In this document: positions 52,192 through 62,550 of the stretch, in pieces | Layout: each line of letters opens with the position of its first letter | How positions within the stretch are numbered: position 1 is the first letter of the stretch | From: Clostridiales bacterium CHKCI001 | Lineage (GTDB): Bacteria; Bacillota; Clostridia; Lachnospirales; Lachnospiraceae | Reading direction: 5' to 3' | DNA length: 64,000 bases | NCBI GenBank assembly: GCA_900045905.1 | Contig: FCNS01000005.1 | Location: 1 to 64,000 of the forward strand | Translations under genes and position numbers: made by a program | Notes under the pieces: model-generated | The model's input: the letters and a program-made list of their open reading frames with translations, nothing else | What the model was told of the DNA's origin: nothing | Database searches by the model: none

Positions 52192-53211
52192 TTAATTAAA
52201 GCCAAAAATTCTCTGGCAGAATTTATAACCACTAATCACTGTTTTTCTTCCTAGTGGTCCTGGCATATTAATCGTCATACCAAGAAAACGACGATAACGA
52301 AGTTTATGATACATTTTAATATTAGAGTGTTTCATATATTGCCATAGCTCTTTCTTCTTTTGAAGCATTTCTTTTGTTCCGCCCCGAATTAACAATACAG
52401 AGGAAACTACCGTTACAATTTCTAAATAATGATACATATAATCACGCAGCTTTTTATTCTCAATCTTTGTTAGATCATAACTATCATACATAATTTGATT
52501 TACACGAATCTGCTGATCCAATCGAGAAATCATTACTTTTTCATTTACGGATTGATCTTCTCTACCAATATAATACCGATAAAAATTGACATCTAAGTAA
52601 TACATCGTTTTCACATATGGCAATGGATAATAAACATAAATATTATCTACATAAAACGTGTGTTTTGGGAGTTTTAGTCCACATTCCCTAAGTAATTCGG
52701 TACGATAAATAACAGAATGCATTAAAATATAATGACCAACTCGGAATGATTTTACATCTTCCCATGTAAAAAACTCTCCAATCGGCAATGCATGATGATA
52801 ATGCATTACTTTTTTTCTGGCAGCGCCTTCTTTTTCATATACAAAATTAGAGAATAAAACATCTAATTCTTGCTTTTCTTCTACCACACGCCGAATTAGA
52901 TTTAAAATTTGCTGATAAGCTGACTCATTCACCCAATCATCACTATCAACTACTTTAAAATATTCTCCTGTGGCATTCGCAATTCCAGTATTGACTGCTT
53001 CCCCATGCCCTCCATTTTCCTGATGAATGGCTCTTACAATACCTGAATGCTCCTTTTCCAAACGGTCCGCAATTTCAGCAGTGCGATCTTTTGAACCGTC
53101 ATCCACAATAAGAATTTCTACTTCTTCGCCTCCTGGCAACAAACTTTGCACACATTTTTCCATATAATCCTGTGAATTATAACACGGAATTGCAATCGTT
53201 AATAGTTTCAC
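52192..53211 (-). CDS. family 2 glycosyltransferase
   Basis: A 339-residue GT-A enzyme: LLTIAIPCYNSQDYMEKCV, EILIVDDGSKDRT, NGGHGEAVNTGI and the metal-binding DSDDW. There is no membrane helix. The C-terminal half, with the FYRYYIGREDQSVN segment, is typical of EpsH/EpsJ-like enzymes adding sugars to surface polymers. It overlaps the CPBP protease gene by 35 bases. Confidence 0.88.
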   Translation of the reverse strand: MKLLTIAIPCYNSQDYMEKCVQSLLPGGEEVEILIVDDGSKDRTAEIADRLEKEHSGIVRAIHQENGGHGEAVNTGIANATGEYFKVVDSDDWVNESAYQQILNLIRRVVEEKQELDVLFSNFVYEKEGAARKKVMHYHHALPIGEFFTWEDVKSFRVGHYILMHSVIYRTELLRECGLKLPKHTFYVDNIYVYYPLPYVKTMYYLDVNFYRYYIGREDQSVNEKVMISRLDQQIRVNQIMYDSYDLTKIENKKLRDYMYHYLEIVTVVSSVLLIRGGTKEMLQKKKELWQYMKHSNIKMYHKLRYRRFLGMTINMPGPLGRKTVISGYKFCQRIFGFN

Positions 53212-54043
53212 GTTTCTCCTCCTCTGGTTTTAGTGTTGTATTAAATAAATAGATAATAATTACCACCATTCCAAAACTTAATACTACCGATAATAATGGA
53301 TTGCTACTAATAATTATATTTATAATAGTATAATTTGTAACTGCTACTGAAAATAAGTTGGCTGCTGCATGAAATACAATAGGAGCCAATAATGTACGGA
53401 ATCTCTCATATAACAATCCCATTAAAAGACCAAGCAAAAATGCATAGAAAAACTGTAAAATATTTCCATGGCAGAGTCCAAAAATTAAAGATGATACAAT
53501 TAATGCAACAGGAAACTTACAATAAGTACGCAGTCTACGGAAAATCAATCCACGGAATAGAACTTCTTCCATAATTGGAGCTGCTAGTCCCATTGATAAA
53601 AATTGGATCCAAACAGGACCTGAATATTGAATTTCAGCCATTTCTTCATAGACATCTGGAAATAGCTGAATTAGCCCAGACAATATTACAATAAAGTTAC
53701 CAGCAAGACCTCCGAAAATGCCAAGCAGAATAACCAAAATCCAATGTATTGGATTCGTCTTCTTATAAACTGGCACAAGTCGTCTGCTATCTCTAGAATA
53801 GAAAATCCAGAGAACTGCTGCAATAATCAGATCAACTCCCAATACAATCGCCATTTGGTAATTCATAACTTGCTGTTGATATAATTGAAGTAATCGTACA
53901 TCGTCTAAATTCGGATTTGCAGTTGTAAGACGCCATATCCACACACCACTAATCAATGTTACAAGAACAAGGTTAATCGCAAAATACACGATTAGCGGGT
54001 AAATTAATTTCCATATTCGGATAAACCATCCATCACTTCTCAT
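53177..54043 (-). CDS. CPBP-family intramembrane metalloprotease (ABI/CAAX-like)
   Basis: A 288-residue protein with about eight membrane helices. The conserved motifs are EEVLFRGLIFRRL (EExxxR), FGLCHGN and, further on, FHAAAN, giving the metal-ligand Glu and His residues. Such proteases process or protect against peptides and are sometimes bacteriocin immunity factors. The long overlap with the glycosyltransferase gene shows they are co-expressed. The specific role is unknown. Confidence 0.88.
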   Translation of the reverse strand: MRSDGWFIRIWKLIYPLIVYFAINLVLVTLISGVWIWRLTTANPNLDDVRLLQLYQQQVMNYQMAIVLGVDLIIAAVLWIFYSRDSRRLVPVYKKTNPIHWILVILLGIFGGLAGNFIVILSGLIQLFPDVYEEMAEIQYSGPVWIQFLSMGLAAPIMEEVLFRGLIFRRLRTYCKFPVALIVSSLIFGLCHGNILQFFYAFLLGLLMGLLYERFRTLLAPIVFHAAANLFSVAVTNYTIINIIISSNPLLSVVLSFGMVVIIIYLFNTTLKPEEEKRETINDCNSVL

Positions 54044-54164
54044 CTGTTTTCCTCCTCATTTTAAGAACTGCATTTAGTATAACACACCATATAAAAAAAA
54101 GGAATTGGAATTTTCTTATAATTTTCTTAATGAAACTTTTGTCTTCTCCTATCTGATAAATAAA

Positions 54165-54205
54165 AAATCTGCCACTACATAAATGTTTCATGTAATGACA
54201 GATTT
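54165..54205 (-). terminator. carAB terminator
   Basis: A 16-bp stem starting AAATCTGTCATTACAT pairs fully on the minus-strand RNA with two G-U pairs that would be mismatches on the plus strand, followed by TTTTTTATTT. It lies 16 bases past carB. Confidence 0.85.
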
Positions 54206-54220
54206 TTTCTTACTAACATA

Positions 54221-57200
54221 TTAATCAATTGTTGCAATATCTACTAACGTAAGATGTTCATCCCTATTTTCCAAACTTGTAATTAATGCATTTGCTGTAT
54301 CAATTGAAGTCAATACATTCACACCAGTTTCAATTGCATTACGACGAATGATAAAACCATCATGGCTCTTCTTTGCGCCCTGACTTGGAGTATCAATAAC
54401 AAGATCAATCTGATGTCCCAAAATTAAATCCAAAAGGTTTGGAGAATCCTGTTCAATTTTATTGACCATTAATGCCTCTACTCCATTTTCATTCAAAATC
54501 TTAGCGGTACTCTTTGTCGCATAAATTTCATATCCAATTGCTTTAAAACGACGTGCAATATCAACTGCATCCAACTTATCTGCATCTTTTACTGTAATAA
54601 TCATCTTTTTAAACTTAGGAAGTCTTACTCCAGCTCCAAGGAATGCCTTATACAATGCTTCATTAAATGTCTTTGCAATACCAAGACATTCTCCTGTTGA
54701 TTTCATTTCTGGTCCAAGTGCAATATCCGCACCACGCAGTTTTTCAAATGAGAAAACTGGCATTTTAATCGCAACATAATCTGCCTCTCTTTGCAGTCCT
54801 GGCTCATAACCTAATCCTCGAATCGTATTTCCAATAATAACTTGTGTTGCTAAATCTACAATTGGAATTCCTGTTACTTTACTAATATATGGAACGGTTC
54901 GGGAAGAACGTGGATTTACTTCAATTACATAAACTTCATCATTGGCTACAATAAACTGAATATTAATCAAACCTTTTACATGTAACGCTCTTGCCAATCG
55001 TCTTGTATATTCCACAATTACTTTCTTAATCTTCTCACTGATGCTTCTTGCTGGATATACAGAAATACTATCACCAGAATGAATACCTGCACGTTCAATA
55101 TGCTCCATAATACCTGGTATTAAAATTTCTTCTCCATCACATACTGCATCCACTTCAATTTCTTTTCCCATTAAGTACTTATCAACTAAAATTGGATGTT
55201 CTTGCGTAATACGATTGATAATACCAATAAACTCTGTAATATCCTTATCATTAATTGCAATCTGCATTCCTTGTCCACCGAGTACATAAGATGGTCTTAC
55301 AAGCACTGGATAACCTAAGTCATTCGCGGCTTGAATTGCTTCCTCACAAGTAAATACGGTATGACCTGCTGGTCTAGGAATACAACATTCTTCCAAAATC
55401 TGATCAAACAATTCTCTATCTTCTGCCGCATCGACATCTTTTGCAGAAGTTCCAAGAATTGGAACTCCCATTTTCATCAAAGCTTCCGTCAGTTTAATCG
55501 CAGTCTGTCCACCAAATTGTACTACAGCTCCATCTGGTTTTTCCAATTCTACAATATTTTCTACATCCTCTGGCGTCAATGGTTCAAAGTACAATTTATC
55601 CGCAATATCAAAATCTGTTGAAACTGTTTCTGGATTATTATTTACAATAATCGTTTCATATCCTGCACGGCTAAATGACCAAGTACAATGCACCGAACAA
55701 AAATCAAATTCAATTCCCTGTCCAATACGAATCGGTCCAGAACCAAGTACTAATACTTTTTTCTTTCCACTTGTTTCTACTACTTCATTTTCACTTCCAA
55801 ATACAGAATAGTAATATGGCGTAGAAGCAGCAAACTCAGCCGCACAAGTATCTACCATCTTAAACGCTGCATGAATCTCCCACTCATCTCTAAGTGCTTT
55901 AATTTTCTTTTCTTTTTTTCCAACTAATTTGCCAATTACAGCATCTGGAAACTCTAAACGTTTTGCTTCTGCAAGTAGTTCTTTTGTAAGCGGTTCTTTC
56001 TTTAAACGTTCTTCCATTTCCACTAAGATTGCAATTTTATCAATAAACCATATATCAATCTTTGTAATATCATGAATAACATTGTATGGAATATTGCGAC
56101 GAAGGGCTTCTGCAATTACAAAAATACGACGGTCATCAACACGGTGCAGCATTTCCATAATATCATATTCGTCTTTATCGGAATAATCTTCATAAATCAA
56201 ACTATCCACATGCTGTTCCAGAGAACGGAGTGCTTTCATTAAACCAGCTTCAAAGTTATTGGCAATTGCCATAACTTCTCCTGTTGCTTTCATCTGCGTT
56301 GTCAAAGTACGTTTCGCACTAATAAATTTGTCAAATGGAAGACGAGGAATTTTTACAACACAGTAATCTAGCATTGGTTCAAAACTTGCATAGGTTTTTC
56401 CTGTAATCGCATTTGGAATTTCATCCAATGTATATCCAAGTGCAATCTTCGCAGCTACCTTTGCAATCGGATAACCTGTTGCCTTAGATGCCAGTGCAGA
56501 AGAACGGCTTACACGAGGATTTACTTCAATCACACAGTATTCAAAACTATCTGGTTTTAATGCAAACTGAACGTTACATCCCCCTGTAATCTTTAATTCA
56601 CTGATAATATTCAATGCCGATGTACGCAGCATCTGGTATTCTTTATCTCCCAATGTCTGAGATGGTGCAACTACAATGCTATCACCCGTATGAACGCCGA
56701 CTGGGTCAATATTTTCCATATTACAAACGGTAATTACATTACCTACACCATCACGCATTACCTCATATTCAATTTCTTTCCAGCCAGCAATGCAGCGCTC
56801 TACTAATACTTGACCAACTCGGGAAAGACGTAACCCATTTGCTAAAATTTCTTCCAGTTCTTCTCGATTATGGGCAATACCGCCGCCGCTTCCACCAAGT
56901 GTATAAGCAGGACGCAACACAATTGGATATCCAATTGTCTCTGCAAATTTCACACCATCCTCAATATTTTCCACAACAAGGGAAGGTGCACATGGCTCAT
57001 TAATTTTTTCCATTGTTTCTTTGAATTCCAGACGATCTTCTGCCTTCCGAATTGTCTCTGGTGTCGTACCAATCAAACGGCAGTTATGTTTTTCCAAAAA
57101 TCCACTTTCTGCCAATTCCATGCCCAGATTTAATCCTGCCTGCCCTCCAAGTGTTGGAAGAATGCTGTCTGGTTTTTCTTTTTCAATGATTCCTTCTAAT

Positions 57201-57418
57201 ACTGGAATCGTTAATGGCTCAATATAAACATGATCTGCAATGTTTTTGTCTGTCATAATCGTTGCTGGATTAGAATTTACAAGTACTACCTGCACTCCCT
57301 CCTCTTTTAAAGAGCGACATGCCTGTGTTCCTGCATAATCAAATTCTGCTGCCTGTCCAATTACAATCGGACCAGAGCCAATGACTAATACTTTTTTTAT
57401 ACTGTTATCCTTTGGCAT
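54221..57418 (-). CDS. carB: carbamoyl-phosphate synthase large subunit
   Basis: A 1065-residue synthetase that makes carbamoyl phosphate from bicarbonate, ammonia and two ATP for pyrimidine and arginine synthesis. Two homologous ATP-grasp halves are evident: KKVLVIGSGPIVIGQAAEFDYAG with IEVNPRVSRSSALASKATGYP, and KKVLVLGSGPIRIGQGIEFD with IEVNPRSSRTVPYISKVTG. The MGS-like allosteric domain occupies the last 130 residues. One base separates it from carA. Confidence 0.98.
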   Translation of the reverse strand: MPKDNSIKKVLVIGSGPIVIGQAAEFDYAGTQACRSLKEEGVQVVLVNSNPATIMTDKNIADHVYIEPLTIPVLEGIIEKEKPDSILPTLGGQAGLNLGMELAESGFLEKHNCRLIGTTPETIRKAEDRLEFKETMEKINEPCAPSLVVENIEDGVKFAETIGYPIVLRPAYTLGGSGGGIAHNREELEEILANGLRLSRVGQVLVERCIAGWKEIEYEVMRDGVGNVITVCNMENIDPVGVHTGDSIVVAPSQTLGDKEYQMLRTSALNIISELKITGGCNVQFALKPDSFEYCVIEVNPRVSRSSALASKATGYPIAKVAAKIALGYTLDEIPNAITGKTYASFEPMLDYCVVKIPRLPFDKFISAKRTLTTQMKATGEVMAIANNFEAGLMKALRSLEQHVDSLIYEDYSDKDEYDIMEMLHRVDDRRIFVIAEALRRNIPYNVIHDITKIDIWFIDKIAILVEMEERLKKEPLTKELLAEAKRLEFPDAVIGKLVGKKEKKIKALRDEWEIHAAFKMVDTCAAEFAASTPYYYSVFGSENEVVETSGKKKVLVLGSGPIRIGQGIEFDFCSVHCTWSFSRAGYETIIVNNNPETVSTDFDIADKLYFEPLTPEDVENIVELEKPDGAVVQFGGQTAIKLTEALMKMGVPILGTSAKDVDAAEDRELFDQILEECCIPRPAGHTVFTCEEAIQAANDLGYPVLVRPSYVLGGQGMQIAINDKDITEFIGIINRITQEHPILVDKYLMGKEIEVDAVCDGEEILIPGIMEHIERAGIHSGDSISVYPARSISEKIKKVIVEYTRRLARALHVKGLINIQFIVANDEVYVIEVNPRSSRTVPYISKVTGIPIVDLATQVIIGNTIRGLGYEPGLQREADYVAIKMPVFSFEKLRGADIALGPEMKSTGECLGIAKTFNEALYKAFLGAGVRLPKFKKMIITVKDADKLDAVDIARRFKAIGYEIYATKSTAKILNENGVEALMVNKIEQDSPNLLDLILGHQIDLVIDTPSQGAKKSHDGFIIRRNAIETGVNVLTSIDTANALITSLENRDEHLTLVDIATID

Positions 57419-57419
57419 A

Positions 57420-58490
57420 TTATTTCTCCTCCATCATCTGAATAAAACGGTCAAACAAGTATGCGCTATCCTGTGGTCCAGGGCAAGCTTCTGGATGAAA
57501 TTGTACTGTGAATATATTTTTTCCAGTATAAGCCAATCCCTCATTCGTACCATCATTTACATTTACAAATGCTGGTACTGCAATCTCTGGGTCTAATCCG
57601 TCCGTGTCTACTACATATCCATGGTTTTGAGATGAAATATAAACTCTTCCAGTTTTTAAATCTTTCACTGGATGATTTCCTCCTCTATGTCCATACTTCA
57701 TCTTGTGTGTATCACATCCATTGGCAAGCGCCATAAGCTGATGTCCCAGACAAATTGCAAAGATTGGAATATCTGTTTCATATAATTTCTTAATTTCTTG
57801 AATAATCTCTGTACATTCCTTTGGATCTCCAGGACCATTGCTTAACATGATGCCATCTGGATTGGCTGCAATAATTTCTTCTGCCTTCGTATCAGCTGGG
57901 TAAATCGTGACTTCACATCCTCTATCATTCAGAGATTTTGCAATATTTCTTTTCGCACCTAAATCCATTAATGCTACTTTATATCCCTCACCAGGCAATA
58001 TAGATTTTTCTTTACATGTTGTTTTCATTACTACGCCAGTAGGAGTATATTGTTTCATACGCCTGATTGCTTCATCTAAATCATAATTTTCATTACGTGT
58101 AATCATACCATTCATAGTACCCTTTTCACGTAAAATTTTTGTCAATGCCCGAGTATCAATTCCTGCAATCCCAGGAATATCATTTTGTTCAAGGAAATGT
58201 TGGATCGTATCCTCACTGCGGAAATTACTTGGAATACGCGATAATTCACGAACAATGTATCCATCTGGCCATGGCTTTCTTGATTCCATATCTTCATAAC
58301 AAATACCATAATTACCAATTAGTGGATAAGTCATCACTACTGCCTGCCCAGCATAGGATGGATCGGTCAAAACCTCTAAATATCCAGTCATAGATGTATT
58401 AAATACAATTTCACTGATTACTTCTTTGTCCGCACCAATTGCAGTACCAGTAAACACATGACCGTCTTCTAAAATCAGAAATGCTTTCAT
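57420..58490 (-). CDS. carA: carbamoyl-phosphate synthase small (glutaminase) subunit
   Basis: A 356-residue glutaminase supplying ammonia to CarB. The N-terminal domain has LEDGHVFTGTAIG and FNTSMTGYLEVLTDPSYAGQ. The class I amidotransferase domain has GPGDP, the nucleophile Cys in FAICLGHQLMA, and His/Glu in QFHPEACPGP. The frame is open to 58643, but ATG 58490 matches the family start (MKAFLILEDG). It is first in the carAB operon, with an attenuator-like leader upstream. Confidence 0.97.
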   Translation of the reverse strand: MKAFLILEDGHVFTGTAIGADKEVISEIVFNTSMTGYLEVLTDPSYAGQAVVMTYPLIGNYGICYEDMESRKPWPDGYIVRELSRIPSNFRSEDTIQHFLEQNDIPGIAGIDTRALTKILREKGTMNGMITRNENYDLDEAIRRMKQYTPTGVVMKTTCKEKSILPGEGYKVALMDLGAKRNIAKSLNDRGCEVTIYPADTKAEEIIAANPDGIMLSNGPGDPKECTEIIQEIKKLYETDIPIFAICLGHQLMALANGCDTHKMKYGHRGGNHPVKDLKTGRVYISSQNHGYVVDTDGLDPEIAVPAFVNVNDGTNEGLAYTGKNIFTVQFHPEACPGPQDSAYLFDRFIQMMEEK

Positions 58491-58599
58491 TTTCCATCGT
58501 TTCCTTTCTTTGGTTATTCTAATACTAGTCCTGGCTTTCAATGAGTATATATCAGAATTCTGAATTCTCTTGAAATCGTCCCATATTATGTCTCTGAGC

Positions 58600-58648
58600 A
58601 AAAAAAAAGCACCGTTTCGGGATGTATCCCGTACTGCGTGCACCGGTG
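58600..58648 (-). promoter_or_regulatory. attenuator-like terminator in the carA leader
   Basis: On the minus strand outer arms CACCG/CGGTG enclose a CGGGA-TACA-TCCCG hairpin, followed by nine T. It lies between the predicted promoter(s) and carA, about 110 bases before the start codon, so it can stop transcription before carAB. No PyrR-type anti-antiterminator consensus was recognised, so the regulator is unknown. Confidence 0.6.
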
Positions 58649-58702
58649 TTCGTTTATTTCATTATACAGGCGCACAATATGCCCTTCTTTTACATTGTGG
58701 AA

Positions 58703-58731
58703 ATAGTACCATAAATACAAATTTTTTGCAA
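58703..58731 (-). promoter_or_regulatory. carAB promoter
   Basis: TTGCAA (58726-58731), 17 bp and TGG-TACTAT (58703-58708). A second possible -10, TATAAT at 58661-58666, lacks a good -35. Confidence 0.5.
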
Positions 58732-58879
58732 GCCTATTTTTATACAAAAAAATTGTTACTGCCAATTTTTTTTTGGATATCTCCATTTTTTTACTTATTT
58801 GAAATAAAATCAGACCCTTTTACAGAAACTTCCTTGTTTTTTTGTTAAATATAAATATTATTTTTTCTTAGACACAAAA

Positions 58880-58907
58880 CAAGCGAGAACAAAATTATTC
58901 CCGCTTG
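58880..58907 (-). terminator. terminator of the polysaccharide gene run
   Basis: A 10-bp stem CAAGCGGGAA/TTCTCGCTTG (one G-U) followed by TTTTGTGTCT, about 60 bases after the last glycosyltransferase stop. Confidence 0.75.
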
Positions 58908-58969
58908 AAACTTATACCAATACCAAAATATATTTATTATTTTTCTATTCAAAAAGTAAAGCGTTCAAT

Positions 58970-59956
58970 TTATCGTTTTGGTATCTTTCGCTTTAAATAT
59001 TCCCATGCATAAATAAATGTATTTTGAATCAACTTCCACTCAATCCTACAGTAGTATAAAATATGTTCTTTACAAAATGGTACTTTTTTGCATTGCTTTC
59101 TTGTCCTTATACCTTCTTTTATTCCTTCTATATAATCTTTTTCAAATCCTATTTTTTTAAAGAATCTCCATTTAATCAAACAACCTATGGAAATCGGAAT
59201 AAAATTAACAACATGTTGAATAAGTGGCATATTCTTATAATTCAGATAAATATTATTGCGCGCTGCAAGTCTCACTTTAAATGAATTATATTTGGAACCA
59301 CTAGTACCACTACCAACATGATATACAATTGCTTTTGGACAATATACATTTCGATATCCGTAAATCTGAGCACGATATCCGATATCCACATCCTCTAAAT
59401 AAGCAAAATGCATTTCATCAAAATATCCTATTTTTTTGAATACACTACGACGATAGATCGCAGCTCCTGCACAGGCTGAAAATACTTCGGCTGTTTTTTT
59501 ATAAGAGGATACAGGATGATCCACACCTCTTTGAAATGCCCATCCTAAAATATTATACATATCTCCTGCATCATCTAATTTTGCACGATTATGGAATTGT
59601 ACCATCTTACTGCTAACAGAGAAAATATCTCTTGAACGGCTGATTTCCTGCACGAGCGAGCGAACGTAATCTTTATCTACTGCTGTGTCATTATTCAGTA
59701 AGATTACATAAGGAGTTTTTGAGGCCTGAATTCCAACATTTACACCTCCGCTAAATCCCAAGTTTTTTTCCATAACCATTACTGAAACATTCGGATAATG
59801 CTTCTTTATAAATGATACACTTTCATCACTAGAAGCATTATCAATTACTAATGTCTCAAAGTGGGTATAGGACTGCTTGGACAGAGAGTCCAAACAGTCT
59901 TTCAAAAATTTCATTCCATTATAATTCGGAATTACAACTGTAACTTTGTTAGCCAT
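58970..59956 (-). CDS. family 2 glycosyltransferase (rhamnosyltransferase-like)
   Basis: A 328-residue GT-A enzyme with VTVVIPNYNGMKFLKDCLDSL, VIDNASSDES, NLGFSGGVNVGI, LLNNDTAVD and CAGAAIYRRSVF. The pattern is that of rhamnosyltransferases (RfbF/WbbL type). It lies three bases after the large glycosyltransferase gene and ends the polysaccharide operon. It probably adds a sugar to the polymer exported by the adjacent Wzm/Wzt pair. Confidence 0.9.
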   Translation of the reverse strand: MANKVTVVIPNYNGMKFLKDCLDSLSKQSYTHFETLVIDNASSDESVSFIKKHYPNVSVMVMEKNLGFSGGVNVGIQASKTPYVILLNNDTAVDKDYVRSLVQEISRSRDIFSVSSKMVQFHNRAKLDDAGDMYNILGWAFQRGVDHPVSSYKKTAEVFSACAGAAIYRRSVFKKIGYFDEMHFAYLEDVDIGYRAQIYGYRNVYCPKAIVYHVGSGTSGSKYNSFKVRLAARNNIYLNYKNMPLIQHVVNFIPISIGCLIKWRFFKKIGFEKDYIEGIKEGIRTRKQCKKVPFCKEHILYYCRIEWKLIQNTFIYAWEYLKRKIPKR

Positions 59957-59959
59957 ATA

Positions 59960-62542
59960 TTATCCTTTTCTACCAAAGATGCCTCCCTTGGTCATATCAA
60001 CTGAAAAATTATTACAATTTAAAGAAAGATTTGGATTATAATATGGATCTCCTTCTAACAAGAATTTCTTCCAACGTTTCTGGAACTTTTGAATTTCCCC
60101 ATTGAATCTCTGAATCTTTTCTTCAGTATCTTCATATCCTCTGGATTTCGACTCATAATGATGCAATTCTGCTGCTGGGTTATAAACAATCAACTTACCA
60201 AGTTTACGCACTTTTAAACAAAAATCAATATCATTAAATGCAACAGCAAACTCTTCTGTCAGTCCATCTACTTCCTCAAAAATTTCTTTTCTTACCATCA
60301 AACAAGCTGCGGTAACTGCGCTATAGTCCTGAGCACAGAGAGAACGTCCCATATAACAAGGCTCATTTGCCTGTGCCCCCGCGAATACATGTCCTGCTAC
60401 CCCACCAATACCTACAATAACACCAGCATGTTGTACCGTATCATCTTCATAATATAATCGAGCTCCAACAATACCTACATCTTCACGCATTGCATAACCA
60501 AGCATCTCTTCAAATACATCTTCATTTATTACTTCTGTATCATTGTTTAACAGTAACAGATATTCTCCATTAGCATAACTTACACCAAAATTATTAATCG
60601 CAGAATAATTAAATTCATGTTCCCAATATACAACTGTTACTTTTTCATTTTCCTTTTCTATCTTTTTATAGTAGTCGAATGTTTTCTTTTCCTCACTATT
60701 ATTCTCTACTACAATGATTTCAAAGTTGTCATATGTTGTACGCATTAATGATTGAATACATTTATCCAAATCATCAATATGGTCCTTATTTGGAATAATT
60801 ACGGATACAAGTGGATGATATGGCAATTTAAAATGAGAGCGATACATACCATAATATGGCCCCATCTCCACCGTTCCATTAATTCCTACACGTTTATAAT
60901 GATCCTCAATTGCAGCCACTCCAGCTTTAAATGCATATAATTTACTTTCTGGATTTTCCGCAGTAGAATCCATATGTGCTCTCCAATGATAAAGAACTTT
61001 TGGAATATGATAAATTTTATTAGAAAGCTCAATACTTCTAAAGATAAAGTCATAATCCTGTGCACCATCATATTTAGAAGTAAAACCTCCAAACTGATCC
61101 ACCAATGTCTTTTTTACTACAAATAAATGGCAAATATAATTAACAGAACAAAGCAAGTCAATATTAAAATCTGGCTTAAAGTTTGGCTCAAAATGTCTCT
61201 TACCATCCATATCTACTTTATCTTCATCACTATAAAGTACATCCACTTCTGGATTACGGTTAAGTATCCTTACGCACTCAAACATCGCATTTGGTGCTAA
61301 CAGATCATCATGATCCAATAATGCAATAAAATCACCTGTAGCCAATTTCAATGCTTCATTTGTATTACCTGAAATCCCCTTATTTTCTTCTAAAGCGACA
61401 AATTTAATTCTGGCATCTGCATCAGCATATTGTTTTAAAGCTGCATTCAGTTCTTTATTTGTACCGCTTCCATTTGCCAGACACAGCTCCCAATTAGAAT
61501 AAGTCTGCTGCTGTACTGATTGGATCATTTCATTTAAGAAATTTAATGGTGTGTTATAAACAGGAACAATAATACTCATCTTAGGACGATAAGAAAATTT
61601 CACCTGTCTTTGACGTGCTAATTCTGCTTTTCCAGGTTTATTTCTTTCAAACCATCTCTGATAATTAACCATGTCCATTCTCAGCACTTTTCTAACTACT
61701 TTTGTAACAGTTTTTCTTACACCATTAGCCTTCAGATAAGTATAAGTCTTAAAAATACTAGAATATTCCCATCTTGCTCTTCTCGCCAAATCTTTACGAT
61801 TCAATGGAACTGTATATCGATTCTTTTCCATTCCATTTTTATCTGCTTCAATTATTTGAAGATAGAAAACTTTATTCTTTTCAAGATTAAATTGTAAAAT
61901 AAATCCAAAATTATCTGCCTTTCTATCTTCAAAAACAAAAAGACCTACATCTGGACGTTTCACTTTTGTAACGCTTAGTTCCATCAGAGATTTCTTCTCA
62001 TCATATAATTGGAACGTAATATTATTCATTTTGGAATTTGGAACAGCCCATCCACGTAATGTGAACATTCCATCACTCATCTTTACTTCATCAAAGCGAT
62101 ATCTAACTTTTTTGCTCTTTCCGTTAGGACCTTTTTCTTCCAGTTTTTCTTTTCCAATTTCTGTTGTACAATATGCAGTGTTATGATGTTTAACATAATT
62201 AATATAGCTCTTAATTGCTAATAAACTTCTGCTTACTCTTAAAGTCATACTATTAACTACATTACTATTCCCACTTTCATATTCACGGAATGTAATATAG
62301 AACTCATCATCTCTTCCAAGAGGAAATACTAATACAAAGCCATAATGATCACATCTGGCATCATCAAAAACAAACTTTCCTACATCTGGTCTTTCAATGC
62401 GGAAAATTTCTGTTTTAATTTTTTTCTTTTTTTGATTGCGTACAATAATATTTACATAGTTTGCTCTCTCATTCGGTGTAACCCACCCGCGAATATACGC
62501 AGTATTTTCTTTTACATAGACCTCATCAAATTTGTACTTCAT
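59960..62542 (-). CDS. large family 2 glycosyltransferase with two GT-A domains
   Basis: An 860-residue protein. The N-terminal 270 residues hold two related beta-rich modules (YKFDEVYVKENTAYIRGWVT and YRFDEVKMSDGMFTLRGWAV, each followed by a RPDVG motif). Two GT2 domains follow: one from about 325 (KMSIIVPVYNTPLNF, ALLDHDDLL) and one from about 575 (LVSVIIPNKDHIDDL, LLLNNDTEV, TAACLMVRKEIF). Such bifunctional enzymes build the repeat unit of rhamnose-rich or O-antigen-like polymers. The N-terminal tandem modules resemble those that bind glycan in polymer-synthesis proteins. It is coupled to wzt (eight bases). Confidence 0.9.
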   Translation of the reverse strand: MKYKFDEVYVKENTAYIRGWVTPNERANYVNIIVRNQKKKKIKTEIFRIERPDVGKFVFDDARCDHYGFVLVFPLGRDDEFYITFREYESGNSNVVNSMTLRVSRSLLAIKSYINYVKHHNTAYCTTEIGKEKLEEKGPNGKSKKVRYRFDEVKMSDGMFTLRGWAVPNSKMNNITFQLYDEKKSLMELSVTKVKRPDVGLFVFEDRKADNFGFILQFNLEKNKVFYLQIIEADKNGMEKNRYTVPLNRKDLARRARWEYSSIFKTYTYLKANGVRKTVTKVVRKVLRMDMVNYQRWFERNKPGKAELARQRQVKFSYRPKMSIIVPVYNTPLNFLNEMIQSVQQQTYSNWELCLANGSGTNKELNAALKQYADADARIKFVALEENKGISGNTNEALKLATGDFIALLDHDDLLAPNAMFECVRILNRNPEVDVLYSDEDKVDMDGKRHFEPNFKPDFNIDLLCSVNYICHLFVVKKTLVDQFGGFTSKYDGAQDYDFIFRSIELSNKIYHIPKVLYHWRAHMDSTAENPESKLYAFKAGVAAIEDHYKRVGINGTVEMGPYYGMYRSHFKLPYHPLVSVIIPNKDHIDDLDKCIQSLMRTTYDNFEIIVVENNSEEKKTFDYYKKIEKENEKVTVVYWEHEFNYSAINNFGVSYANGEYLLLLNNDTEVINEDVFEEMLGYAMREDVGIVGARLYYEDDTVQHAGVIVGIGGVAGHVFAGAQANEPCYMGRSLCAQDYSAVTAACLMVRKEIFEEVDGLTEEFAVAFNDIDFCLKVRKLGKLIVYNPAAELHHYESKSRGYEDTEEKIQRFNGEIQKFQKRWKKFLLEGDPYYNPNLSLNCNNFSVDMTKGGIFGRKG

Positions 62543-62550
62543 ACTCTCTC

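Noticed and set aside
58586-58786. 66-codon minus-strand ORF upstream of carA
   Set aside because: It overlaps the carAB promoter and leader terminator, has no ribosome binding site, and its translation is explained by the regulatory sequence.
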